A model generated the notes under the pieces. The model did not search any database, had not been told where the DNA came from, and worked only from the letters and a program-made list of their open reading frames with translations. This document shows, one piece after another, positions 32,443-39,878 of a DNA stretch of 39,878 nucleotides (its first letter is position 1; each line of letters begins with the position of its first letter). The position numbers and the translations under genes are program-made. This DNA is from Nitrospiraceae bacterium UBA2166 (GTDB taxonomy: Bacteria; Nitrospirota; Nitrospiria; Nitrospirales; UBA2166): NCBI GenBank assembly GCA_002328825.1, contig DCWI01000069.1, positions 1 through 39,878 on the forward strand. The letters run 5' to 3'.

Positions 32443-33117
32443 ATGCCACAGGCAACTCAAGAGATATCAGAAGCCGCAGTGACCAACGATCCCAACGCCC
32501 GCGCACTATTACAAAAAGCATTTGAAAATACTGCCCGGTGGCCAGCAGACTTTGGAGGATTTACAGCCAATCTGGAAGTCAACACGAACGGAACAAAATC
32601 ACAAGGGACGGTAACGGTCAACAACGCCAAAGAGGTATCAGTCTCTCTCCCCGATACCGACCTTCAGAAATCCGTTGAGGGAACCGTTGGCATGATCGTC
32701 GTCCATCGTGCACACCGAACTTTTGATGAGGCTGATGGGAAGTATACCCTCACACTCGAAGGCGATGCCAATCATCCATTTGGACAACGGCTTCGTATTC
32801 ACGGAGACAACTCCAGTTCATTCTATTACCTGAAAGACAATCGCATTACACAAATCAACCGCACCATGCAACATATCGCGTTTACAATTAACGTTGAGGA
32901 GAGTGCAGTCACACCGGAAGGGAAAAATCTCACGATAAAATATACTGTGTACTATTTATCCCCCAAGGATGGCAGCCTCAGAAACGTGGAAAGTGTCACC
33001 GACACCCACGTTCGTATTGGAACCGCCGATTTACCAGCAACACGCCGCATCATCTCCTATGAGAATAAGCAAATTGTGACAAAAACCTTAACCTTTACCA
33101 ATCACAAACTCGCCTGA
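32443..33117 (+). CDS. DUF3386 family protein
   Basis: This 224-residue protein has no signal peptide or membrane span. Its layout fits DUF3386: an N-terminal ARALLQKAFENTARWPADFGG block, beta strands (GFTANLEVNTNGTKSQGTV, KYTLTLEGDANHPFGQRL), SSSFYYLKDNRITQINRTM, and a C-terminal KNLTIKYTVYYLSPKDGSLR region. DUF3386 is best known from cyanobacteria and plastids and has no firm function. AGGAGG 6 bases upstream supports the start. It diverges from the channel operon and ends before a strong hairpin. Family assignment is from recall and moderate. Confidence 0.68.
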   Translation: MPQATQEISEAAVTNDPNARALLQKAFENTARWPADFGGFTANLEVNTNGTKSQGTVTVNNAKEVSVSLPDTDLQKSVEGTVGMIVVHRAHRTFDEADGKYTLTLEGDANHPFGQRLRIHGDNSSSFYYLKDNRITQINRTMQHIAFTINVEESAVTPEGKNLTIKYTVYYLSPKDGSLRNVESVTDTHVRIGTADLPATRRIISYENKQIVTKTLTFTNHKLA

Positions 33118-33134
33118 GCACATACCTTCACAAG

Positions 33135-33175
33135 GCTCCTTCTTCTCCCTGCCCATGGAAGGGAGAAGGAGGAGC
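33135..33175 (+). terminator. Long, near-perfect hairpin after the DUF3386 gene
   Basis: The arms GCTCCTTCTTCTCCCT (33135-33150) and AGGGAGAAGGAGGAGC (33160-33175) pair over 16 bp with one G-U, across a 9-base loop. It begins 17 bases after the stop. No T-tract follows, so it may be a rho-dependent boundary, an RNA-stability element or one copy of a dispersed repeat. Confidence 0.55.
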
Positions 33176-33286
33176 GGGACGTACAGAACATTGCAATACA
33201 CGCTGACGCTATCATTTGCCTCACGATCGCACTGATGGAAATCAAAGTGAACTGGAATCAGTGATAAGCACTTATAAGTCTACGCT

Positions 33287-33743
33287 TTGATCTTTATGAC
33301 CGCCCATACGGTCGTGTATACCGTCGGGTATCACGGCAGAAGCCTCGAAGGTTTTGTTGATCTCCTGAAAAAATTTGATATCCAGGTTCTTGCAGATATC
33401 CGTGCGAATCCATTTAGCAGAAATCCCGTCTTTTCGAAACAGCAACTGCAATCTGCTATCACAGATAGCGGCATCGAATACGTTCATTGGGGGACACTAG
33501 GCGTCCCCCCAAGAAATACGAGATGCGTTCAAAGCAACACACAACAAGCAGGCGTTTGATGCATCATACTCTGCCCATCTTCATGCACATCAATCCACAC
33601 TGCAGGAGATCTCTCAACTCATTCAACATAAAACACACTGTCTCATGTGCCTTGAACATGACCCCCTCTCCTGCCATCGACACATCACAACCGACATCCT
33701 TCATCACTTCAACCACTCCACTCTGACGATCTGCAACCTTTGA
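33287..33743 (+). pseudogene. DUF488 family gene interrupted by a one-base frameshift
   Basis: The first part (33287 or ATG 33296 onward) encodes VVYTVGYHGRSLEGFVDLLK, a typical DUF488 N-terminus. After LGVPP the frame runs into unrelated residues and stops at 33559. Removing one C from the six-C run at 33505-33510 restores GVPQEIRDAFKATHNKQAFD and continues to the family's C-terminal CLMCLEHDPLSCHRHITTD, ending at TGA 33743. The corrected protein would be about 150 residues. This is either a real lesion, a homopolymer-based phase switch or a sequencing/assembly error. Function of the family is unknown; the conserved Cys-rich CLMC...CHR motif suggests metal or nucleic-acid binding. It converges on the histidine kinase gene, 10 bases away. 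Confidence 0.85.
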
Positions 33744-33753
33744 TGGGAAGACT

Positions 33754-35397
33754 TCACCCCCCCAAGCCTGATTCAATTCGAATTGAAAACGTAGCCAGGA
33801 CTCCTCCTTGCACGTTCTTTAGCCGTACATCGCCTTTGTACTGTGTAGCGATGTCTTTGACCAGATGAAGGCCGAGACCACTTCTTTTTTCGTTCACACC
33901 AGGGAGCTTTCGCGAAAAAAATGGATCAAACACCCGCTTCCGATCATCGTCGTGAATGCGAGGTCCTTCATTTTGAACCGTGATACACACCCTCCCCCTC
34001 TGCACATTAGCTGAAATCACAACTTTTCCCTTTGTGGGAGTCCACTCGATCGCATTCTTCACCAAATTGTCAATCACGTTATACAAATCCTCCGCAAGAA
34101 AGGGTCCTCCTCTCACCTCCAGATTCCCCTCGACTTGGGAGAGATCTACTGTGAGATTCTTTTGTGTTACCAACGCCCCTTTCTCCTTCTCAACCTTCCG
34201 AATCAACTCACCAATCGCAACAGGCTTCCCTTTTTCTTTGCTCTGAAGCTTGCGGCGCGTTTCCAGACTCGCTAGATCCTGCATCACATCAACTGCCCTG
34301 TTGATCCGCATTGTTGCCGTCTCAATACGGCTCCGATAGTCTGCCCGTTCTTTCACAGACTTCTTGTCATCAGCTAAGCTTTGCGCGTGTAATCGAATGA
34401 TTGTGAGAGGGTCTTTAAGTGCGTGTGCATACGCCGAGACAAAGCGATAAACCCCTCTTTTTATCTTTGCCTCTTGCTGCCTCTTTAGTTGGAAGAACAA
34501 GAAAATTAATATGATCCCACCAATCATAATGAAAATCACAAGAATTACTCCATCGAATTGTGTGTCCATGTTCATAAGTTCGGACAACATCGTTTTCGCG
34601 TGGGAATTACCAAACACCATATATCCCTTTTCCTCATTCTGGATCATGATCGGCGCAATCGCGTAAAGTAGCGACTTGTCTTGAATATTGAGTAGACGCG
34701 TGTGGATATTGTCGATTAGATCGAAGATTGTGCGTATGACCGAAGCCTTGAGATCGTCGACACCGTCTTGAAACTCTGCAATCACCACGGGAACCTGAGA
34801 TCCATCGCTTATAGCGTTCCGATCTCTAGCCTTCCTGACCCACTCCTCTTTGACAGCCTCCAGTTCAGGACAATCCTCTGTTTTTGTTAAGTTATTGGGA
34901 TTTTTGACATTATTGGGGTCTTCGGAATAAAAAATGATCTTCTCGGACTTAACGTCATAAATGCAGAGCGCCATATCATCTTGACGCTGATTTATCTCAT
35001 GGTCCAGATAGGCTCGGAGCGTTTTCGTATTGGGATCTTCGGACTCACCTTCCGCTGCGGACGCGTCGTCCAATCCACCATCCTCGATCACAACTTCCAC
35101 TTTCGTGGAGATATCAGGAACGCGAGACTTCCTATCCATACGCTTTTCAAGGCACGTAGGGAGGCGAGTGGCCTCCCCAGCATCTCTCTCGGCATAACAG
35201 GATTTGAGCTCCGCAGTTATTCGTTCAACCCATAGTTTTGCTTGCTCCTCCAGCTGCACCGTAACCTGTGTGGTGAGGGCCAGATAGCTCACCCTGCTAT
35301 CTTTTACGAACAAAAATAACAGGACACCAGATCCCATAAACAGAGCGAAAACCAGAATAAATAAAACGAAGATCCGAATGGAAGAGGTACTATTCAT
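33754..35397 (-). CDS. Membrane sensor histidine kinase, dedicated-sortase-system type
   Basis: The product is about 547 residues. TM1 spans IRIFVLFILVFALFMGSGVL (7-26), then a periplasmic sensor of about 250 residues, then TM2 (VILVIFIMIGGIILIFLFF, about 284-302). The kinase core holds an H-box YAHALKDPLTIIRLHA (His about 325; unusual HALK instead of HELR), an N-box NVIDNLVKNAIEWTP, a degenerate G1 (QNEGPRI), an F-box FDPFFS and a G2 SGLGLHLVK. It overlaps the response regulator by 4 bases and lies in the block with exosortase and VIT/VWA target. That arrangement parallels the PdsS kinase of the proteobacterial dedicated sortase system. Periplasmic ligand unknown. Confidence 0.9.
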   Translation of the reverse strand: MNSTSSIRIFVLFILVFALFMGSGVLLFLFVKDSRVSYLALTTQVTVQLEEQAKLWVERITAELKSCYAERDAGEATRLPTCLEKRMDRKSRVPDISTKVEVVIEDGGLDDASAAEGESEDPNTKTLRAYLDHEINQRQDDMALCIYDVKSEKIIFYSEDPNNVKNPNNLTKTEDCPELEAVKEEWVRKARDRNAISDGSQVPVVIAEFQDGVDDLKASVIRTIFDLIDNIHTRLLNIQDKSLLYAIAPIMIQNEEKGYMVFGNSHAKTMLSELMNMDTQFDGVILVIFIMIGGIILIFLFFQLKRQQEAKIKRGVYRFVSAYAHALKDPLTIIRLHAQSLADDKKSVKERADYRSRIETATMRINRAVDVMQDLASLETRRKLQSKEKGKPVAIGELIRKVEKEKGALVTQKNLTVDLSQVEGNLEVRGGPFLAEDLYNVIDNLVKNAIEWTPTKGKVVISANVQRGRVCITVQNEGPRIHDDDRKRVFDPFFSRKLPGVNEKRSGLGLHLVKDIATQYKGDVRLKNVQGGVLATFSIRIESGLGG

Positions 35398-36113
35398 ATC
35401 TTATCGTTCAAAGAGTAGCCAGCCTCATTCGGAGTCGCGTCTGTATGAGTTTTAATAACGTCGTGCGGATTCGGAACTTCCTGATTGCGTTTTAACTCTT
35501 CGCGAATTCTCTTTATCTGAACATCCACACTGCGATCACTGACAAATCTATCTCTCCAAACCTTTCCCAACAAAGCTCTCCGCGAAAAAATCTTCCCAGG
35601 CCGGCTGAGCAAACAGGTTAATAGGTTTCGCTCAAGCGGAGCGAGCTCAAGCACCTTATCGTAATAGCGAACCTCTTGCCTTGCTTTATCGTAAACAAAA
35701 GGACCAGACGCCACGCAAATGTCATCTGGGTGAGTTCTTCGACGCGAAATAGCCTCTTTCACTTTCACCGCAACCACTTTTCCCTCATACGGTTTGGTGA
35801 TGTAATCATCCGCGAGCCGCAACCCATGGACTTGATCCGCATTGTCGCGTCGCCCCGTGAGAAAGAACACCAGTGTAGAAGGGAGCAGCTCACGAATTTT
35901 CGGATAAAGCTCGAATCCGTTCTCCCTGCCTTCAAGCCCAATATCCAGTAGAATTAAATCTATCGGCCTGCCTGCCCTCTCCTCCTCTTTGAGTGTGGGA
36001 ATGACACTGTCACCTTCTTCAACACGGAGTGTCTCAAGCCCTTCCTCTGCGAGATGGGCTTCAAGCCCCCTGGCAATTTCAGGATCGTCATCGACAATCA
36101 AAACTCGATACAT
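35394..36113 (-). CDS. OmpR-type response regulator, dedicated-sortase-system type
   Basis: This product is 239 residues from ATG 36113, chosen because AAAGGAG sits 9 bases upstream and MYRVLIVDDD is the canonical receiver start; the longer frame to 36155 adds 14 unlikely residues. The receiver has acidic DDD (8-10), phospho-acceptor Asp57 (LILLDIGLE), Thr86 and Lys107 (ITKPYE). The C-terminal winged helix shows LELAPLERNLLTCLLSRPGK, the recognition-helix area SDRSVDVQIKRIREEL and a C-terminal GYSLND. It is coupled to the kinase by a 4-base ATGA overlap, and presumably controls the upstream exosortase/target genes. Confidence 0.93.
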   Translation of the reverse strand: MYRVLIVDDDPEIARGLEAHLAEEGLETLRVEEGDSVIPTLKEEERAGRPIDLILLDIGLEGRENGFELYPKIRELLPSTLVFFLTGRRDNADQVHGLRLADDYITKPYEGKVVAVKVKEAISRRRTHPDDICVASGPFVYDKARQEVRYYDKVLELAPLERNLLTCLLSRPGKIFSRRALLGKVWRDRFVSDRSVDVQIKRIREELKRNQEVPNPHDVIKTHTDATPNEAGYSLNDKI

Positions 36114-36209
36114 CACTGCACTCCTTTCCTGCGAGGTGCCTTTGTCTCGCGACACAATGCCAGCATACGCTAGGTCATGGTCACCAACTGTCGTCTCACC
36201 AACAAAACC

Positions 36210-36980
36210 TTACATCGCACTCTTCACATACGTGGGTGCTCGCATCTTTGTTCGTATGTACTGTAGACCCCAAAAACAGCAAAATACAATCGTGCAGATG
36301 ATCAACACGGTCACCACATGCTCACCAAATGAGTCCGCAAGAGATCCTCGATATAGCCCCGTCATTACCGGAATGCCCACCACAAACGCCCCATACCACA
36401 CAAGAGAAATACGGATGGCGGGCGGTAAACCACGATGGATGCCCGCAGACGTGGAGTGTGGAGACATCCGTCTGGCCCGCCCCTCGAACATACGCTCGAT
36501 CATGACATACGCAGCCATAAGCGACATGACATAGACAAGCGTTCCCAGTGCGCGGTGTATACGGTCCGGCGTAATCCACGCATTGTAAATCTCCATCTCA
36601 TACACATGCATGGCGGCAATGATTCGTATCGCATTCGTTCCCACCGTGAGCACAAACGCAATGAGCAACGTCAGACCATTCCACCCTAGTTTCCCGACCA
36701 AGCCCGACAGCCGATGCAAAAATGAAAAATAGAGTGCCGCGAAGGTAAGGATTAAAAAATTGCTGCCCGCGCAGCTCGGCCCGACAATCATCGTGTGGGA
36801 ATGGTTGACCCACCCAAATAACGGATCCCATTCAAACTGAATTCCCGTCGTGCCTCCAATGAGTCGCACAGTGGGAAGCAGAATCCAATGTAGCTGCTCT
36901 GCATTGGCCTCACTGCAGAACCACTTCATCCCGATCACAAGACACACGCCTGGGATGTAGAAGATGCTGTTAGCCCACAC
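36210..36980 (-). CDS. Exosortase (XrtK/XrtN-like), multi-pass transpeptidase-like membrane enzyme
   Basis: This 256-residue protein has six or seven hydrophobic helices. The exosortase catalytic triad is visible: Cys70 in IVGPSCAGSNFLIL, Arg119 in TNAIRIIAAM, His142 in DRIHRALGTLVY, each at the membrane boundary as in the Xrt family. Length and the SCAGxNF form suggest a compact exosortase of the XrtK/XrtN branch; sub-type needs a profile search. A C-terminal extension adds two helices (VWYGAFVVGIPVMTGLY, VVTVLIICTIVFCCFWG). The start is GTG 36980 with GGAG 7 bases upstream. It sits 89 bases after the VIT/VWA gene, whose C-terminus carries a matching sorting signal. No other PEP-CTERM-type protein is seen in the window. 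Confidence 0.88.
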   Translation of the reverse strand: MWANSIFYIPGVCLVIGMKWFCSEANAEQLHWILLPTVRLIGGTTGIQFEWDPLFGWVNHSHTMIVGPSCAGSNFLILTFAALYFSFLHRLSGLVGKLGWNGLTLLIAFVLTVGTNAIRIIAAMHVYEMEIYNAWITPDRIHRALGTLVYVMSLMAAYVMIERMFEGRARRMSPHSTSAGIHRGLPPAIRISLVWYGAFVVGIPVMTGLYRGSLADSFGEHVVTVLIICTIVFCCFWGLQYIRTKMRAPTYVKSAM

Positions 36981-37069
36981 GTGGACTCCAAGCGTAGGGC
37001 CTTGTCGACAGCTTCACAGCCAGCGCCTCCTGCTCAAGCGATGGAAAAATACCATAAGTGCTAGGAGCA

Positions 37070-39058
37070 TCAACATCTCCACGTCCATTTTCGCTTGCGC
37101 GCGAGAGCAAACAATACAATGAACGCCAGGAGAACCCATAGTGCAGGCTCGGAGGCAACCGCATAATTTGACACCCCTTGTCCAAGAGAAACCGGATGAG
37201 CTCGATTAATCGCATGACCACTGGGATTGCGGATTTTCTCAAGCACGGCAATGAAGGAGGTATATTTTGTCAGGAGTGAATACGTCAGGCCAAGTGAGGT
37301 GATCTCGGACACAAGCTCAGGGTTCTCGTTTCCAAAGGCAAGATCAGACAGCCGCATGATACTGCTGCGCGCCCAAAGATAGGGAAGAGCGCTATTCTCC
37401 TGGCGTGGTTTGATTTCCGAGACCTTAACCACTTTCCGGTAGTGGCCCTGGGCACTTTTTCCTGAGACTTCGATGCTCCCAACCCGTGCCCCCCGCCATT
37501 TTCCGAACACGACAATCGGACGCTCGGCTAGAAGGTCTGGAATCGATGGAGGCTCGATATCGTAAATTTCAAACCCTTTCGATTGAACTTGAATGTTGGT
37601 TAGGACTGGGGACGAAACGTACTCACGAAACCGTTTCGCCGCACTCCCCGCCTCAGCGGGTACTGTCACAACAAATGGCTCCCCACGGCCCGCTCGTGCC
37701 ATTCCCTCGATGAGATACCGATTGACACTTGAACCAATGCCAAACGAAAAAAAGTTGGTTGTGTTGAGATTGTTTTGAATGATTTCAAAAACCTTGCTCT
37801 CCGCATCAATGTAGCCATCAGTCACAATAACAACCGTTCGAGAAACATGTTCATCCCGAGGGAGGGCAAGCGCGCGCTGCAAAGCGGGAACAATTTCCGT
37901 CCCGCCTCCACCCTGTGTCACTTCAATCCATCGAATCGCGTCCTGTACATTTTTCTGTGTGGCTTGATGTGATGTCGGAGCCATCACCTGAGATGCCCCA
38001 GCAAAAAGCACGACATTGAACTTATCAGTATCGCGAAGGCGTCCGATCAGATCCTTCATCACCGTCTTTGCTGTGTTAAGCGGAAACCCAAACATGGAAC
38101 CGGAAACGTCGAGAACAAAGATGTATTCTCGCGGAGAGATATCCTTCAGCTCAACCCACTCTGGCGGCTGCATCATCAGGAGAAAGAAGTTTTCATCCTT
38201 TCCCTCAAAAAGAGACAATCCACTTTGTATCTGTTGCCCACCCAGCCGATACTTCAGGATGAAATCTCGATTCCCCTCAAACGTTTTCGGATCAGCAAGC
38301 GAGACGGTTGCCATCGTCTGATCGCTCCATGCCACATTGACGTCATGGGTGGAACTGGCAACCTCCTGAAGCGCCAAGCCGGTCGAGAGCATCACTTTCA
38401 GATCAAAGGTCGTTCGAGGCTCTGTGCCTTCTTTGAGGTATGGGCTTTTCACCCACTGATCACTTTCAGGAAATTCCGATGCACGCTGGTTTGAATAGCG
38501 CGGTCCAACCACTGTGGGATACACAAATTGGTAGGTTCCCGCTGTTGGAAGCAGAAGTTCGGTGTACCGTAATTCAACATCCACATGATCCCCTGGCATG
38601 ACATTGGCCACCTTCATCGTGAAGACATTGGGGCGATTCTGGGAAAGAAGCGACGCGCTTTTCCCTTCGGCTTTTGCTTTGGTAAATTCTTTTTTTGCCT
38701 GATCTCGCTTTTTGATTTTGGCAACAACCACATCGTCGCCAATCTTCATTTTCATACCATGAACGGCAACGTGTGTGGATGCGGGAAACACATATTGCGC
38801 ATTCAGAGGCACTGTCCCATCATTTGCATAGGTTTGCCTGACGATCACATCGGCAATGACACCATTAACATTGGCAGAAACCGTGGTTACCTTGAGTGGA
38901 AAGGCATCGCCAGCCTCTTGAGTCTCGACAACGAAGTAGGGAGAAACTATTTTCCCCTTTTCTTTTTCTTCCTGGAAGCTCATTCCGCCAAATACCTGCC
39001 CTCCCACCCCAATCAATCCCAGCACCACAAAACACCCGATAATGACATACTGTTTCAT
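37070..39058 (-). CDS. VIT-VWA surface protein with exosortase C-terminal signal
   Basis: The product is 662 residues. ATG 39058 is preferred (GAGGAGG just upstream) and gives signal peptide YVIIGCFVVLGLIGVGGQVFG. A VIT domain (about 40-165; VIVRQTYANDGTVPLNAQYV) follows. The VWA domain has its MIDAS motif in IFVLDVSGSMFGFPL (DxSxS), plus TQGGGGTEI and VIVTDGYIDAE. The C-terminus is Ser-Glu-Pro (SEPA, Glu637-Pro638), one hydrophobic helix (LWVLLAFIVLFALA) and a basic tail (RKRKW). This is the tripartite layout recognised by exosortases, not LPxTG. Its closest relatives are the VIT/VWA targets of dedicated sortases, so it is the predicted substrate of the adjacent exosortase. Confidence 0.88.
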   Translation of the reverse strand: MKQYVIIGCFVVLGLIGVGGQVFGGMSFQEEKEKGKIVSPYFVVETQEAGDAFPLKVTTVSANVNGVIADVIVRQTYANDGTVPLNAQYVFPASTHVAVHGMKMKIGDDVVVAKIKKRDQAKKEFTKAKAEGKSASLLSQNRPNVFTMKVANVMPGDHVDVELRYTELLLPTAGTYQFVYPTVVGPRYSNQRASEFPESDQWVKSPYLKEGTEPRTTFDLKVMLSTGLALQEVASSTHDVNVAWSDQTMATVSLADPKTFEGNRDFILKYRLGGQQIQSGLSLFEGKDENFFLLMMQPPEWVELKDISPREYIFVLDVSGSMFGFPLNTAKTVMKDLIGRLRDTDKFNVVLFAGASQVMAPTSHQATQKNVQDAIRWIEVTQGGGGTEIVPALQRALALPRDEHVSRTVVIVTDGYIDAESKVFEIIQNNLNTTNFFSFGIGSSVNRYLIEGMARAGRGEPFVVTVPAEAGSAAKRFREYVSSPVLTNIQVQSKGFEIYDIEPPSIPDLLAERPIVVFGKWRGARVGSIEVSGKSAQGHYRKVVKVSEIKPRQENSALPYLWARSSIMRLSDLAFGNENPELVSEITSLGLTYSLLTKYTSFIAVLEKIRNPSGHAINRAHPVSLGQGVSNYAVASEPALWVLLAFIVLFALARKRKWTWRC

Positions 39059-39173
39059 GCACTGCCTCCTCTCCACATACTATGGATCAACATATAATTT
39101 GCGAGGAAGTGAAAGGGGACATCAATGCTGTCGAGGGGACTCTGCAGAATGCGCACGGATGCCACCTGATCAA

Positions 39174-39398
39174 TTACTTGCGTACGTTGCGTACAACCTG
39201 CCGTGATCGCCTCATGCTCACGCTTGGCATCACACTTGGCCTAAAATATCCACAGTTGACACAACGCATCCCACTGAGCACTGGAAGATCATCATGAATG
39301 CTTCGGTTTTCATCAGTCACCATCAATCCATGGCATCGGACACAACGCATCTCGCACCTCATCGCAGCTAGAACCTGTCCTCTATGTGCTTGCTCCAT
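39174..39398 (-). CDS. Small zinc-ribbon protein with two CxxC pairs
   Basis: Up to 74 residues. The core is MRCVRCHGLMVTDENRS, then about 20 residues on MRCVNCGYFRP, giving CxxC...CxxC that should coordinate one Zn2+. The C-terminus is basic (RRSRQVVRNVRK). The likely start is an internal ATG at 39350 or 39362: the ATG at 39350 gives MRCVRC directly and has GAGGTG upstream. Proteins of this kind (CVRC..LMV) recur in Nitrospira-like genomes with no assigned role. It lies between the Pal-like gene and the VIT/VWA gene, in the same orientation. Confidence 0.6.
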   Translation of the reverse strand: MEQAHRGQVLAAMRCEMRCVRCHGLMVTDENRSIHDDLPVLSGMRCVNCGYFRPSVMPSVSMRRSRQVVRNVRK

Positions 39399-39467
39399 AC
39401 ATCACGCTGCACCACCATCCACACTCAGGAAGGCAGCACTCAACCCTTCCCGCACACTGGTCTGTCG

Positions 39468-39878
39468 TTACTTCACTACGAACTGAGCCCGCCGATTTGC
39501 CTTATGACACTGCACATCATCGGTAAAACAAGTCAGGCCTTCACGGCCGTAACTGATCGTGGAAAGACGCTCCTCTGCAACGCCCAAATCAACCCAAACC
39601 TCCTTCACCGCGTTGGCACGTTTTTCCGCAAGCACTACGTTGTATTTACGCCCGCCACGCGCATCACAATAGCCTTCAATGCTCACCATCGTTTCAGGAT
39701 GAGTATTCAGCCACTGGGCACTTACAGCCAATTGCGCCTGCATCAGCTTGGAGATAGCCCATTGGTCAAAATCAAAGTAAATATTTTCAAACCCCTCCTT
39801 GACCACAACCGTATCGGTATCGAGATACGTAAGCGTCGTCGCCGCAGAGGCAATGGCTGGAGTGTGAATTTGTGATTC
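39468..39878 (-). CDS. OmpA/Pal-family peptidoglycan-binding protein, C-terminal part
   Basis: The frame is open to the window edge, so the N-terminus (signal or lipobox) lies outside. The visible 136 residues contain an OmpA-C peptidoglycan-binding domain: ENIYFDFDQWAISKL, the WLNTHPETMVSIEGYCDARG block (Asp in CDARG, where Pal has CDERGT), KYNVVLAEKRANAVKEVWVD (Arg that contacts diaminopimelate) and LSTISYGRE. The C-terminus is NRRAQFVVK. It may be the OmpA-family partner known in dedicated sortase systems, or an ordinary Pal. The nearest gene is the zinc-ribbon protein on the same strand. Confidence 0.87.
   Translation of the reverse strand, partial: ESQIHTPAIASAATTLTYLDTDTVVVKEGFENIYFDFDQWAISKLMQAQLAVSAQWLNTHPETMVSIEGYCDARGGRKYNVVLAEKRANAVKEVWVDLGVAEERLSTISYGREGLTCFTDDVQCHKANRRAQFVVK

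Noticed and set aside
36970..37251. 93-codon minus-strand frame between exosortase and VIT/VWA genes
   Set aside because: It is an out-of-frame reading of the VIT/VWA C-terminus with no ribosome-binding site.

Overview
The window looks like chromosomal DNA from a Gram-negative bacterium with moderate GC, most likely a Nitrospirota (Nitrospira-like) lineage. The evidence for a Gram-negative envelope is a Pal/OmpA-type lipoprotein, YidC with a large periplasmic domain, the AmgK/MurU muropeptide-recycling pair, an AMIN-type amidase and an exosortase. The Nitrospirota guess rests on family content (DUF3179, DUF3386, small CxxC/CxxC zinc-ribbon proteins, a SBBP-repeat exoprotein) and is an inference, not proven. 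Most genes lie on the minus strand. The plus strand reads C-rich and G-poor even inside plus-strand genes, which fits the minus strand being the leading strand. No integrase, transposase, phage gene or CRISPR array was found.

Layout. (1) 1-1927, plus: the end of a lipid (diacylglycerol-type) kinase, a Tam41-like nucleotidyltransferase and bioD. (2) 2237-4392, minus: ilvD behind tRNA-Leu(CAA). Further upstream is an unannotated candidate small RNA with its own sigma70-like promoter and terminator. (3) 4660-6020, minus: an AT-rich pair encoding a secreted eight-repeat ankyrin protein and an unknown secreted protein. (4) 6266-8096, plus: amgK-murU. (5) 8216-12210, minus: the conserved rpmH-rnpA-yidD-yidC-mnmE cluster, driven by a perfect-consensus promoter and ending in a terminator that overlaps the mnmE stop codon. 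(6) 12442-20592, minus: a pterin dehydratase, a CHASE2 adenylate cyclase, and an amidase-truA-SBBP/CARDB run. (7) 20805-22922: a NYN-domain RNase-like gene (plus), then plsC-tatD (minus). (8) 23048-27792, plus: DUF3179, rpiB, pgi, gnd and a small membrane protein, i.e. a sugar-phosphate operon. (9) 28416-29082, plus: a zinc-ribbon protein, probably from a leaderless mRNA, and a Rieske ferredoxin. (10) 29085-32318, minus: a tightly packed envelope-stress-like operon (RCK potassium channel, YbjN-like protein, PspA, DUF4178, ArsC/LMW phosphatase). A DUF3386 gene diverges from it. (11) 33287-33743: a DUF488 gene broken by one extra C in a homopolymer. (12) 33754-39878, minus: Pal/OmpA protein, zinc-ribbon protein, VIT-VWA protein with an exosortase-type C-terminal signal, exosortase, response regulator and histidine kinase.

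The most notable item is the last block. Its make-up (VIT/VWA target, OmpA-family protein, histidine kinase and response regulator) mirrors the proteobacterial dedicated sortase system. Here the cysteine sortase is replaced by a membrane exosortase, and the target's C-terminus is a Glu-Pro/TM/Arg-Lys signal instead of LPxTG. It reads as a one-enzyme, one-substrate surface-processing system under its own two-component control.
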